Source: an uncultured Bacteroidales bacterium (GTDB taxonomy: Bacteria > Bacteroidota > Bacteroidia > Bacteroidales > F082). Taken from it: a stretch of DNA of 64,000 nucleotides. The notes beneath the pieces are model-generated. The model was not told the DNA's origin. It was given only the letters and a program-made list of their open reading frames with translations, and ran no database searches. The position numbers and the translations under genes are program-made. The first letter of the stretch is position 1. Every line of letters starts with the position of its first letter. Below, piece after piece: positions 26,625-34,916 of the stretch. The DNA lies in the NCBI GenBank assembly GCA_900317055.1, contig ONFF01000004.1, positions 62,001-126,000 on the forward strand. Reading direction: 5' to 3'.

Positions 26625-27971
26625 ATGTCAAACAATAACAACATCTCTAACCTCTGGAAAAAGGAAGACTGGCTGGCCGTGTGGATAGGCTTCATCGTCA
26701 TCGCCATCGGCTGCATCGCCATCCTTACCCAGAGCTTCGAATTCTTCGCCGCCAAATTTGACACTTGGCATTGGTGGGAGAATGTGGAAGAAAAGAAATC
26801 TCTTATTGACCAATTCAATGGTGCCTTCTGGATCAAGCTGCTCCGCACCTTCCTCGTGCTCGGCATCCTGTTCGCCATCGGCATCAAGCTGCAAGGCGAG
26901 AAGATCGGAAAGTTCATTCCTGCCTTCATCGTGCTGTTCATCATCTGCATCGTGGTGCGTCTGGTGAGCGCCGAGTTCACCCTGAACCGTTACCTCGAAT
27001 GGGCTTTCTGGGCTTTGCTCATCGGTCTGTTGATTTCCAACACCGTCGGCACACCCGAATGGCTGAAACCCGCTATCCGTACGGAGTTCTACATCAAGAC
27101 CGGTCTGGTCATCATGGGCTTCTCGGTGCTGTTCTCCAACATCGCCAAGTTCGGCCTGTACGGTCTCGGCATCGCATGGATCGTGACGCCTATCGTCATC
27201 ATCTTCATGTGGTGGTTGGGCACCAAGGTGCTGAAGATCGACAACAAACCTCTGGTCATCACTTTGGCTTCGGCCACCTCGGTGTGCGGTACTAGTGCCG
27301 CCATCGCCACGGGTGCTGCCTCCAAAGCCAAGAAGGAAGACCTCTCGCTGGCCATCAGCATCTCCATCATCTTCACCATCCTGATGATGGTATTCGAGCC
27401 CATGATCATCCGTGCCTGCGGCATGAACCAACTCATGGGTGGCGCCCTCATCGGCGGCACCGTTGACTCTACGGGTGCTGTGGTGCTGGCCGGTAACGCC
27501 CTCGGCGAAGAAGCCGAGCAAGCCGCCGTGCTCGTGAAATCTATCCAGAACATCCTCATCGGCTTCATCGCCTTCTTCGTGGCCATCTTCTTCGCCACCA
27601 AGGTCGACAAAGACCCGAACCAAAAGGTCGGTGCCGGCGAAATCTGGAACCGTTTCCCGAAGTTCATCATTGGTTTCTTCGTGGCTTCACTCGTTGCTTC
27701 CTTCATCATCTTGCCGCTTACCGACGGCGGAACTGTAAAGGACATCAACAAAGTACTCGACCAATATAAGAACTGGGCTTTCGTGCTGGCTTTCACAAGC
27801 ATAGGCCTCGACACTAACTTCAAGAGCCTCTTCAAACAGATGCAGGGTGGAAAGGTGCTTTGGCTCTATATCGTGGGCCAGGTCTTCAACATTGCCCTCA
27901 CGCTGTTTGCTGTGTGGTTCTTGCTCTCGGGCGTGGTGTTTGACGTTCCTGTCCTCGACATGTTCAAGTGA
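26625..27971 (+). CDS. YeiH-family putative sulfate exporter
   Basis: A 448-aa polytopic inner-membrane protein (about ten to twelve spans) of the YeiH / putative sulfate exporter family. The family signature is clear: ASATSVCGTSAAIATG (about 211-226), then LIGGTVDSTGAVVLAGNALG and SIQNILIGFIAF. A duplicated fold is expected. The transport substrate is not proven for most members. The stop overlaps the ATG of a small membrane gene (TGATG). Confidence 0.88.
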   Translation: MSNNNNISNLWKKEDWLAVWIGFIVIAIGCIAILTQSFEFFAAKFDTWHWWENVEEKKSLIDQFNGAFWIKLLRTFLVLGILFAIGIKLQGEKIGKFIPAFIVLFIICIVVRLVSAEFTLNRYLEWAFWALLIGLLISNTVGTPEWLKPAIRTEFYIKTGLVIMGFSVLFSNIAKFGLYGLGIAWIVTPIVIIFMWWLGTKVLKIDNKPLVITLASATSVCGTSAAIATGAASKAKKEDLSLAISISIIFTILMMVFEPMIIRACGMNQLMGGALIGGTVDSTGAVVLAGNALGEEAEQAAVLVKSIQNILIGFIAFFVAIFFATKVDKDPNQKVGAGEIWNRFPKFIIGFFVASLVASFIILPLTDGGTVKDINKVLDQYKNWAFVLAFTSIGLDTNFKSLFKQMQGGKVLWLYIVGQVFNIALTLFAVWFLLSGVVFDVPVLDMFK

Positions 27972-28264
27972 TGAACAAAAACCACAAAATATTCAAAGTG
28001 ATTACCATCATCGTGGTGGTAATCACTTTGTTTTTGGCCGGTTGGATCATGGCCAACCAACTCGGTCTCGTCGAAGGCTACGACTTCGGCGCAGGCGCCT
28101 ATTACTATGCCGACATCCCCACAGAACAATACAACGAAATAGACAAAGAAGGCGCCTATACAACCTCCATCCCGAAATGGATCTTCTATGTCCTCTTCTT
28201 CGCCTGGGGCTATTTGATGTGGCGGCTTTGGGTGTGGGTCGAAAATCGAGGAAAAAATCAGTGA
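27971..28264 (+). CDS. Small two-span membrane protein
   Basis: A 97-aa protein with spans at about 8-30 (VITIIVVVITLFLAGWIMA) and about 75-92 (FYVLFFAWGYLMWRLWVW), joined by a Tyr- and acid-rich loop. The ATG overlaps the exporter stop codon, so the two are probably translated together. I do not recognise a family. It could be an accessory subunit of the exporter, which is inference from coupling only. Confidence 0.75.
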   Translation: MNKNHKIFKVITIIVVVITLFLAGWIMANQLGLVEGYDFGAGAYYYADIPTEQYNEIDKEGAYTTSIPKWIFYVLFFAWGYLMWRLWVWVENRGKNQ

Positions 28265-29436
28265 CTTGAGATGATTTCGTTGTACAACACCGTACCTTTT
28301 GTCGTCAGCAAATATTTTTGCCGTGGATGATGGGGTTTGTCAGGATAGCGCATTCGGACAAACTTTTCCTTTAATGCGGGATTGAGATATACTTCCATAA
28401 AGCTCTCCCTATTCTTCAAGCCAAGATGCTCAAGCATTTCCTTTATAGAAAATTCCTTCAACCCGACAACCATCACTAAACTAATGATTTTCTGATTTTT
28501 AGGAGTTAACTTGTCGGGTAGGTTGTCGGGTAACTTGTCGGGTGCTTGTCCAGTAGTTGTCCTGTTCTTATCCCCTACCCGTTCTACTTCCGGCATCTTC
28601 CATTCCTCGGGTGGATTGATCATCATATAGCGGTTTTTCAGCGCATTTTCCTCTCCGAGAAGCAAATTGCGGAAGAAGCGCACCAAAAAGGCAGGCTCAT
28701 AGTCGATGCCTTTGGCCACATTGCGATAGTTGGCACGGACGAGCGCGTTACGGAAATACCATGAATGTTGCTCAAACAAGTCATTGTTCACATCAAAGCC
28801 AAGCGAACGAAGATATTTGATGGTGAAAATGGCCGTGGTGCGAGTGTTGCCTTCGCCGAATGGATGAATCTGCCAAATGCCTGAAACAAACTTGGCTATA
28901 TGCTCCACCAGCTCATCTTTTTCCAAGGATTTATAGTCAAAGTGTCGTTCTTGCTCCAAGTCGTACTCAAGCGTCATCTGCAAGTCCTCCCAATGGGCAT
29001 AAAACACCGTATCGCCGCGCAAGACCCACTCCTTTTTCGTGATGTCATAGTCCCTGAAACGGCCCGCATGTTTGAAAACGCCGTTGAAGATGGCTCTATG
29101 GATGGCTGCAAAGCCTGCCACGCTATAGGTGAACGAATCGGTTTGCAGCAATTTTGAGATGTTGGTTGAAACCTTATCGGCCTCTTCCATGTTGGCATCG
29201 CCCTCATCATGCGAGGTTTTCTTGATATAATATTGGTTGACCAGTTCCTTGGCCTCGTCGATGGTGATGTCGCCTTCGATATTACGGCGAGCAGTTTCCT
29301 GAAGGTAGGCCGATGTCTTCAGTCCATCCACGGCCTGCAATCCAATGGCCACGCGCCAAGCATCCGCACGGGCCTTCTTCTGCGGCTCGCCTTGGCGGAT
29401 ATACTCGTCGAAATTGATGTATTGTTCCACGGTCAT
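28258..29436 (-). CDS. Fic-domain protein with C-terminal winged helix
   Basis: A 392-aa protein with the Fic motif HPFGEGNTRT (starting at residue 191), which catalyses AMP transfer from ATP to target proteins. An N-terminal helix (YLQETARRNIEGDITIDEA) resembles the antitoxin-like segment of self-inhibited Fic proteins. The C-terminus looks like a winged helix (IISLVMVVGLKEFSIKEMLE). Between them lies a tandem PDKLPDNLPDKL. I chose the ATG at 29436 because an upstream TTG start at 29457 would lie inside the -7 promoter element. Target unknown; not next to a separate toxin-antitoxin partner. Confidence 0.88.
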   Translation of the reverse strand: MTVEQYINFDEYIRQGEPQKKARADAWRVAIGLQAVDGLKTSAYLQETARRNIEGDITIDEAKELVNQYYIKKTSHDEGDANMEEADKVSTNISKLLQTDSFTYSVAGFAAIHRAIFNGVFKHAGRFRDYDITKKEWVLRGDTVFYAHWEDLQMTLEYDLEQERHFDYKSLEKDELVEHIAKFVSGIWQIHPFGEGNTRTTAIFTIKYLRSLGFDVNNDLFEQHSWYFRNALVRANYRNVAKGIDYEPAFLVRFFRNLLLGEENALKNRYMMINPPEEWKMPEVERVGDKNRTTTGQAPDKLPDNLPDKLTPKNQKIISLVMVVGLKEFSIKEMLEHLGLKNRESFMEVYLNPALKEKFVRMRYPDKPHHPRQKYLLTTKGTVLYNEIISSH

Positions 29437-29454
29437 ACCCTTGAAATTGAATTG

Positions 29455-29508
29455 CAAAGATAAACAATTTTTGGGAGATTACCAAATCATTTTTTCTTTG
29501 TAACTTTG
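29455..29508. promoter_or_regulatory. Divergent promoters of the fic and kinase genes
   Basis: TATCTTTG on the minus strand (complement of 29455-29462) serves the Fic gene with a leader of only about 12 nt. TAACTTTG on the plus strand (29501-29508) serves the kinase gene. Both match TAnnTTTG. Confidence 0.55.
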
Positions 29509-29533
29509 CGTCATACAAAAACAAAGGCATTTT

Positions 29534-31042
29534 ATGCAAACTCCTGATATTCAAAACATATTAGCTGAACTAACGCGTTCCATCGGGGAAACGCCCAAGG
29601 ATATTTTACCTATAGCAGAATCAGGCTCGGCGAGAAAGTATTTCCGTATCATCACTGACAACAAGAGCCTTATTGGCACCTTTAGCAATAATGTCGAAGA
29701 GAACGAGGCTTTTCTTGCTTTCAGCAAGCATTTCCATGACTTGGAGCTGAATGTGCCGAAGGTCTTTGCCGTAAACGAAGAAAAGACCTGTTATCTGCAA
29801 AGCGATTTTGGGGATGACAATTTGTTTGCCCATGTGCAAAAGGCTTTGATAGCAAGCAGCGGCCCTTCGACCCTTCGAGGGGCCTCAGGGACCGCAGGCT
29901 CAGGGACCTTTGATGAAAACGTAATAGAACTATACAAAAAAGCACTGAGCCATTTGGTGAAGCTGCAAGTGTTAGGGCACCAAGGCCTGGACTACAGCAA
30001 GGCCTACCCTACCGAACGCTTCGACCGGCAGGCCATCATCGACGACCTCAACTATTTCAAGTACTACTTCATCAAGCCGCACGAAGAAATCGACTTCAAC
30101 GAAACGCGTCTGGGCAAGGACTTTGAGGCCTTCGCCGACTTTGTCAGCCAAGCACCCTGCGACTTTTTCATGTACCGCGATTTCCAGTCACGCAACATCA
30201 TGTTCAAAGATGGCGAGCTATACTTCATCGACTTCCAAGGCGGCCGTAAAGGTCCGTTGAACTACGATGTGGTCTCACTGCTCTATCAGGTGAAAGCGCA
30301 AATACCACAAGCCATCCGAGATGAATTGGTCGAGTATTACAAGACCGAATTGTCACAATACATGAGTCCAGAGGCCGTCAAATTCGACACCTACCAACCT
30401 TATTTTGTCTATCTCCGATTGATGCAGGTGTTGGGTGCCTACGGTTTCAGAGGCCTCATCCAGAAGAAGTCACACTTCATCGAGAGTATCCCTTACGCCT
30501 TAAAAGAACTGAAAGCCTGGAATGAGGCCCAACCATTAAACAAATATCCCGAACTCCAAAACATCATCTCCCAACTCTCAACTCTAAACTACCCACTCCC
30601 AACTGACTCTAGACTCTCAACTCTAAACTCTAAACTAACCGTTACAATAAACAGTTTCTCATTCAAGAAGGGTTACCCAGCCGACTTCAGCGGCAACGGC
30701 GGCGGCTTCGTGTTCGACTGTCGTGCCCTGCCCAATCCGGGACGCGAACCTGAATTCAAAACAAAGACCGGCCGCGATTGGGAGGTCATCGACTACCTCA
30801 TGGCCAAGCCGTCCGTCCATGTCTTCCTCGACCATGTGAAAGGCATCATCGGGCAAAGCGTCGACAACTACCGCGAGCGGCATTTCAGCAACCTGATGGT
30901 GTCGTTTGGCTGCACTGGCGGACAGCACCGCTCCGTCTTCTTCGCCCAAACCATCTACGAATGGCTCAAGGCGACCTATCCCGACATCCATCTGAAACTG
31001 AACCACATCGAACGCAAAATCACGGAGGAAACTAGCTTATGA
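29534..31042 (+). CDS. AmgK-like sugar kinase fused to a RapZ C-terminal domain
   Basis: A 502-aa fusion. Residues 1-335 are an aminoglycoside-phosphotransferase-fold kinase with catalytic YRDFQSRN (Asp216) and IDFQ (Asp233), the pattern of AmgK, which phosphorylates MurNAc/GlcNAc at C1. Residues 370-502 match the RapZ C-terminal domain (FSFKKGYP, FDCRALPNP, GCTGGQHRSV at 459-468), which in E. coli binds glucosamine-6-phosphate. A Ser/Thr/Leu linker (346-369) is made of DNA repeats, and a repeat insert lies at about 108-126. The next gene, MurU-like, overlaps by 4 nt, supporting a cell-wall sugar salvage role. Enzymatic substrate is inferred. Confidence 0.85.
   Translation: MQTPDIQNILAELTRSIGETPKDILPIAESGSARKYFRIITDNKSLIGTFSNNVEENEAFLAFSKHFHDLELNVPKVFAVNEEKTCYLQSDFGDDNLFAHVQKALIASSGPSTLRGASGTAGSGTFDENVIELYKKALSHLVKLQVLGHQGLDYSKAYPTERFDRQAIIDDLNYFKYYFIKPHEEIDFNETRLGKDFEAFADFVSQAPCDFFMYRDFQSRNIMFKDGELYFIDFQGGRKGPLNYDVVSLLYQVKAQIPQAIRDELVEYYKTELSQYMSPEAVKFDTYQPYFVYLRLMQVLGAYGFRGLIQKKSHFIESIPYALKELKAWNEAQPLNKYPELQNIISQLSTLNYPLPTDSRLSTLNSKLTVTINSFSFKKGYPADFSGNGGGFVFDCRALPNPGREPEFKTKTGRDWEVIDYLMAKPSVHVFLDHVKGIIGQSVDNYRERHFSNLMVSFGCTGGQHRSVFFAQTIYEWLKATYPDIHLKLNHIERKITEETSL
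29860..29910. repeat. CGGCCCTTCGA repeat, copy B (in frame within a kinase gene)
   Basis: The unit begins CGGCCCTTCGACCCTTCGAG and ends GGCTCAGGGACCT. It is read as about 17 codons with no stop, giving a Gly/Ser/Ala/Thr-rich stretch (SGPSTLRGASGTAGSGT) between two kinase secondary-structure elements. Confidence 0.75.
30569..30640. repeat. Decamer-type repeat forming a coding linker
   Basis: Repeated CTCAACTCTAAACT / GACTCTAGACT units at roughly 10-bp spacing. The stretch is in frame and forms the linker between the kinase and RapZ domains (LSTLNYPLPTDSRLSTLNSK). It resembles the arms of the intergenic palindromes in base composition and spacing. Confidence 0.7.
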
Positions 31043-31827
31043 GTCCAAGAATCGAAACCACCGCAATGATTTTGGCCGCCGGCCTCGGCACACGCCTCAA
31101 GGCACTGACCCAAGACAAACCAAAGGCTTTGGTAGAGCTTAATGGCAAGCCATTGTTGCAGCATTGCATCGAGAACTTGATTGCCAACGGATTCTATCAC
31201 ATTGTCATCAATGTGCATCATTTTGGCGAACAAATCATTGATTTTGTAACGCAAAACAAGTTCGATGCTGTCATACAGATTTCCGATGAGCGCGACCTGC
31301 TGATGGACACGGGCGGCGGCATCGTAAAAGCCACTCCCCTGTTCAAAGACTCAAAAGCCGTGTTGGTGCATAATGTTGACATCATCAGCGATGTGAACCT
31401 TCGAGATATGAGCCAACAATTCCTTGATTCTAAGGATGACGCTTGGTTGCTGACGCAAGACAGGGAAACGAATAGGAAGTTGTTGTTTGATGATGAAAAC
31501 TTGCTTGTTGGATGGATGAATAAGTCGGAAGAGAAATTCAAATGGGTCCATAACGAGTCGGCCCTTCGATGCTTCGACTTTGCTCAGCAACCTCGGGCTC
31601 AGGGACCTTCGCTTAAAGAAATGGCTTTCAGCGGGCTGAATTTTTTCCGTAGCGATTTGTTTGCTGAATTTGAGATCAAGCCTCAAAGTGTCATTGATTT
31701 ATACCTCAATTTGGCCAAAACCAACCGTATCATTTCCAAACCTATCCAACCCGATTATTGGTTCGATTTGGGCAAACCCGAACAACTGCAAGCCGCCGAA
31801 AACTACCTTAACAACCTAGTAAAATGA
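31039..31827 (+). CDS. MurU-like sugar-1-phosphate nucleotidyltransferase
   Basis: A 262-aa GT-A-fold nucleotidyltransferase with N-terminal signature MILAAGLGTRLKALTQDKPK (10-29), the LVELNGKPLLQHCIENL strand, and DTGGGIVKATPLF, as in MurU, which makes UDP-MurNAc from MurNAc-1-phosphate. It overlaps the kinase stop by 4 nt (ATGA), mirroring the AmgK-MurU partnership of Pseudomonas. A repeat-derived insert of about 17 residues sits at about 174-191, before LKEMAFSGLNFF. Other sugar phosphates are possible substrates. Confidence 0.85.
   Translation: MSPRIETTAMILAAGLGTRLKALTQDKPKALVELNGKPLLQHCIENLIANGFYHIVINVHHFGEQIIDFVTQNKFDAVIQISDERDLLMDTGGGIVKATPLFKDSKAVLVHNVDIISDVNLRDMSQQFLDSKDDAWLLTQDRETNRKLLFDDENLLVGWMNKSEEKFKWVHNESALRCFDFAQQPRAQGPSLKEMAFSGLNFFRSDLFAEFEIKPQSVIDLYLNLAKTNRIISKPIQPDYWFDLGKPEQLQAAENYLNNLVK
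31559..31610. repeat. CGGCCCTTCGA repeat, copy C (in frame within the nucleotidyltransferase)
   Basis: Same unit as copies A and B (CGGCCCTTCGATGCTTCGAC, ending GGGCTCAGGGACC). It is translated without a stop as LRCFDFAQQPRAQGPS, in a different frame of the repeat from copy B. Confidence 0.75.
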
Positions 31828-34757
31828 GCCACGACACCTTCATTTCCAAGCTAGCCCAGCACATCCAAAGCCACTACGACCTCAAAAAGCAGGAACTGAC
31901 CGTAGTATTCCCCAACAAAAGGGCGGCTTTCTATTTGCGCAATGCGTTCAAAACAAGCTGTGACCAGACCCTTTGGCTGCCGCAGATGATTTCTATCGAA
32001 GAGGCCATCACTCAATGGAGCGGCATCGCCTTAGCCGACACCATCGACTTGTTGTTTGAACTCATCGACATCGATGCGGGACTGCATGTTGAGCAAGACA
32101 GCGACCTCAGCGTTTTTGGAGGCCAAGCCGCACAAATGGCCAAGGACTTCGATGAAATCGACCAATATGGCATCGATGCAAAGAAAGTGTTTGAGTTTGT
32201 AGCAGACGACAAAGAACTGCAAGTTTGGAATGTGAACGGTGAAAGCCGCACCAAAAAGGAAAAAAAGTACTTGGATTTTTTCAAGACGCTTCAACTGTAC
32301 TATTTCCAACTCCGCGAGCGTTTGACACGGCAAAGGAAAGGCTACTACGGCATGATCACCAGGCATCTGGCAGAATTGCCTGAATCTGAGTTATTGGAAA
32401 AAAATGGGGAAAGAAGCATCCTCTTCGCCGGCTTCAATGCCTTGAGCACCACCGAGGAACGCATCATCAACACGCTCATTAGAAACGGTAAGGCTGAGAT
32501 TCTGTTCGATTACGATGCCTATTATGTCGATGACGAAAACAATGAGGCAGGTCTTTTTGCAAGGAAGTACAAAAAGGTTCATCCACAATGGATTGAGAAC
32601 GGCATCTCCCAAGCACTGACCACCGAGTCAAAAACCATACACATCATCAATGCAAGTGGCAACGCCATGCAGGCCAAGGCACTTCAAGCCATACTTCAAG
32701 AAATCCATGATGAAAAGCAAAACGAATCCAAAGAGAAACAGGATGAGAAGCAAGCCGTCATCCTTGCTGATGAGAACTTGCTGATCCCTGTCTTGAACAG
32801 TATTCCAAACACTTTCTCAGGCTTCAAAGTCTCTATGGGCTATCCCATAACAAGAACACCTGTAAACCAGCTTGTTAAGGAATGTTTTACTCTGTATCGA
32901 CACAAAAGAATCTCCCGAAAAATCAACGAAAACGGGACAGAGCGTGTGGCAGAAGGTTGGTACATTTGGCCCGTCCTTCACTTGATGGATCTTGAAATCA
33001 TCAAAATCGTCTTCTCCAGAAACGAGCTTGAAGCCTTTAGCCATTGGAAGCAAAATGCGGTGAAGAATGGCAAATTCATCTTTGAGGACAGCGACCTGGA
33101 GTCATTCCAACAGATGCCCAACATTCAAGCGTTTCTGAAGGTTATCCTGAACAAGAAAGATGAATCATCGCCTGCCATAATCTTGGAAGACCTCAACCAA
33201 GTGCTGGTCTTCATCTCACATTTGCTCCAATCAAAACCAGAACAAGAAAGGAATCAATTCCTCCTCAACCAAGTCAGCGAAATCGGAAAAATCATTAGTC
33301 GGTTGCAAAAAGTCATCGGGCAAAACGCCCAATATGTCAAAGACGCGCACAGCCTTGAGTCTTTGTATCGGGTGCTGTCGTCAGCAGCGAGTCTGAAGCT
33401 GAACAGCAGTGAGACTGATGGACTACAAATCATGGGCTTGCTCGAAACCCGCAACCTTGACTTTGAGCGGCTGCACCTGCTCAGCGTCAACGAAGGCATT
33501 TTGCCGCCCGACAAGTCACGAGGCAGTTTCATCCCTCAATTCATTCGCCATGCTTGTGGGCTGCCTGACTACGCAGACAGTCAAGCCGTAGTCGCCTACA
33601 ATTTTTATCGCCTGCTTCAAAACGGAAAAGACATTTATTTGTATTATAACAATTTAGGCGACACATCTGGCGGCGAGGCCAGCCGATTTATCTTGCAAAT
33701 CAAACATGAATTAGCCAAAAACACCAACATCAATGTCGAGGAAGAATCGTTCAACAGTGCGGCAAAATCCTCTTTGGATTCACAGAAGCTCAGCGCACAG
33801 AAAACCAATGCCTTAGACCGTCTCCACTACCTCATCGAAGAGAAAGGCCTCTCCCCTTCCGCTTTGTCCACCTATCTGAATTGTCCGTTGAAGTATTATC
33901 TGCGGTATATCGCCCAAATTGAGGACAATAGCGTTGAGGAAGACACGGGCGTCAATGTCATAGGCACCATCATCCACGACACATTAGAGTTTCTGTTTGC
34001 CGACTATCTCCCGAAAGACGGAAAAAAACAACTCATTGACAAAGAGCTTTTTGACAAAGTCATCAAGCCACAATGGGAACAGAAACTATCCCTGTCAATA
34101 GCAAAAAACCTGCCCAACGGTCTTCCCGATGTGGGCTTCAACTACCTGAACCGCGTCACCATTGAACAACAACTGAAGAACTATCTCAACTACACTTCCA
34201 AGCAATTGGAAAACAGCACCTTGACCCTATTGGAAACCGAAGGCGAACTAAGGTCAAGCCTGCCAACCTCTCACGGAGATTGCGTTTTCTATGGTCGCAC
34301 CGACCGCATCGACCAATTTGGTGGTCTTATCCGTGTCATCGACTACAAGACGGGGCATGTGAGCAGCACCGACCTCAAGGTACCCGTGCGTCATCAAAGC
34401 GAAAGTGACATCGATTATCTGAAACAGATTCCTGAAAAAGCACTTCAATTACTTCTTTATAAGTATTTGTATATCAAAGAGAATCCGAACATCATGCCCA
34501 ATCAGGTGACCGCTGCCATCCATGGTCTAAAGTACGCACACGACATCGAATTTGGCCTATCGAAAGCGACACCCAAGAAAGACGACAAGGATGCCAATCC
34601 TAACTTTTTGGAGGATAGTTCTTTCGTATGTGACATGGAAGCCATGCTTGAAGCCGTCGTAAACGAAATGCTCGACACCAGGACTCCGTTTGTGCAAGCT
34701 GAAGACGACAAAAAATGCAGTTGTTGTGAGTTTAGGCTGATTTGCAAGCGCAAATAG
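31824..34757 (+). CDS. AddB-like PD-(D/E)XK nuclease
   Basis: A 977-aa protein whose ATG overlaps the nucleotidyltransferase stop by 4 nt. It resembles the AddB/RexB subunit of recombination nucleases. The N-terminal part is helicase-like without a recognisable Walker A. The C-terminal third is a RecB-type nuclease with GRTDRID and the VIDYKTG motif (about 836-842). Cysteines that could hold an iron-sulfur cluster flank it: one in YLNCPLKYYL (near 685) and three in CSCCEFRLIC at the end. The expected AddA partner is not in the window. Confidence 0.85.
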   Translation: MSHDTFISKLAQHIQSHYDLKKQELTVVFPNKRAAFYLRNAFKTSCDQTLWLPQMISIEEAITQWSGIALADTIDLLFELIDIDAGLHVEQDSDLSVFGGQAAQMAKDFDEIDQYGIDAKKVFEFVADDKELQVWNVNGESRTKKEKKYLDFFKTLQLYYFQLRERLTRQRKGYYGMITRHLAELPESELLEKNGERSILFAGFNALSTTEERIINTLIRNGKAEILFDYDAYYVDDENNEAGLFARKYKKVHPQWIENGISQALTTESKTIHIINASGNAMQAKALQAILQEIHDEKQNESKEKQDEKQAVILADENLLIPVLNSIPNTFSGFKVSMGYPITRTPVNQLVKECFTLYRHKRISRKINENGTERVAEGWYIWPVLHLMDLEIIKIVFSRNELEAFSHWKQNAVKNGKFIFEDSDLESFQQMPNIQAFLKVILNKKDESSPAIILEDLNQVLVFISHLLQSKPEQERNQFLLNQVSEIGKIISRLQKVIGQNAQYVKDAHSLESLYRVLSSAASLKLNSSETDGLQIMGLLETRNLDFERLHLLSVNEGILPPDKSRGSFIPQFIRHACGLPDYADSQAVVAYNFYRLLQNGKDIYLYYNNLGDTSGGEASRFILQIKHELAKNTNINVEEESFNSAAKSSLDSQKLSAQKTNALDRLHYLIEEKGLSPSALSTYLNCPLKYYLRYIAQIEDNSVEEDTGVNVIGTIIHDTLEFLFADYLPKDGKKQLIDKELFDKVIKPQWEQKLSLSIAKNLPNGLPDVGFNYLNRVTIEQQLKNYLNYTSKQLENSTLTLLETEGELRSSLPTSHGDCVFYGRTDRIDQFGGLIRVIDYKTGHVSSTDLKVPVRHQSESDIDYLKQIPEKALQLLLYKYLYIKENPNIMPNQVTAAIHGLKYAHDIEFGLSKATPKKDDKDANPNFLEDSSFVCDMEAMLEAVVNEMLDTRTPFVQAEDDKKCSCCEFRLICKRK

Positions 34758-34778
34758 ACATGTCCATTTTACACCCAC

Positions 34779-34884
34779 TGTAAAGTTTTGTTACACCACT
34801 GTAAAAAAATGTTACACTTCGACAAGAATTTTAATTTTTAAATCTTTGAATTTCAAATAGTTAAATTTTTGGCATGAGATATGT
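34779..34884 (+). promoter_or_regulatory. Sigma-54-type promoter with paired palindromic sites, copy a (tolC)
   Basis: Two degenerate 17-bp palindromes, TGTAAAGTTTTGTTACA (34779-34795) and TGTAAAAAAATGTTACA (34800-34816), have centres 21 bp apart. The GG of TTGGCATGAGATATGT starts at 34871, 63 bp after the second centre, with 10 bp between GG and GT. This is the sigma-54 -24/-12 spacing, with GT in place of GC. The same layout recurs three more times. Confidence 0.7.
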
Positions 34885-34894
34885 TTCCTATTGG

Positions 34895-34912
34895 CACGTA
34901 GAAAACTACGTG
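34895..34912 (+). promoter_or_regulatory. Hairpin in the tolC leader
   Basis: CACGTAG and CTACGTG form a perfect 7-bp stem around AAAA. It ends 4 bp before the ATG and lies at or just after the predicted transcription start, so it could occlude or set translation initiation. Confidence 0.5.
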
Positions 34913-34916
34913 TATT

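Noticed and set aside
26628-27623. 331-codon open frame opposite the YeiH-type exporter
   Set aside because: Antisense shadow of a strongly codon-biased membrane gene; the translation is a low-complexity Asp/Glu/His-rich chain.
34891-34906. TTGGCACGTAGAAAAC as the sigma-54 promoter of tolC
   Set aside because: The GG is not followed by GC or GT after 10 bp, and the spacing from the palindromes breaks the 62-64 bp rule that the box at 34871 obeys.
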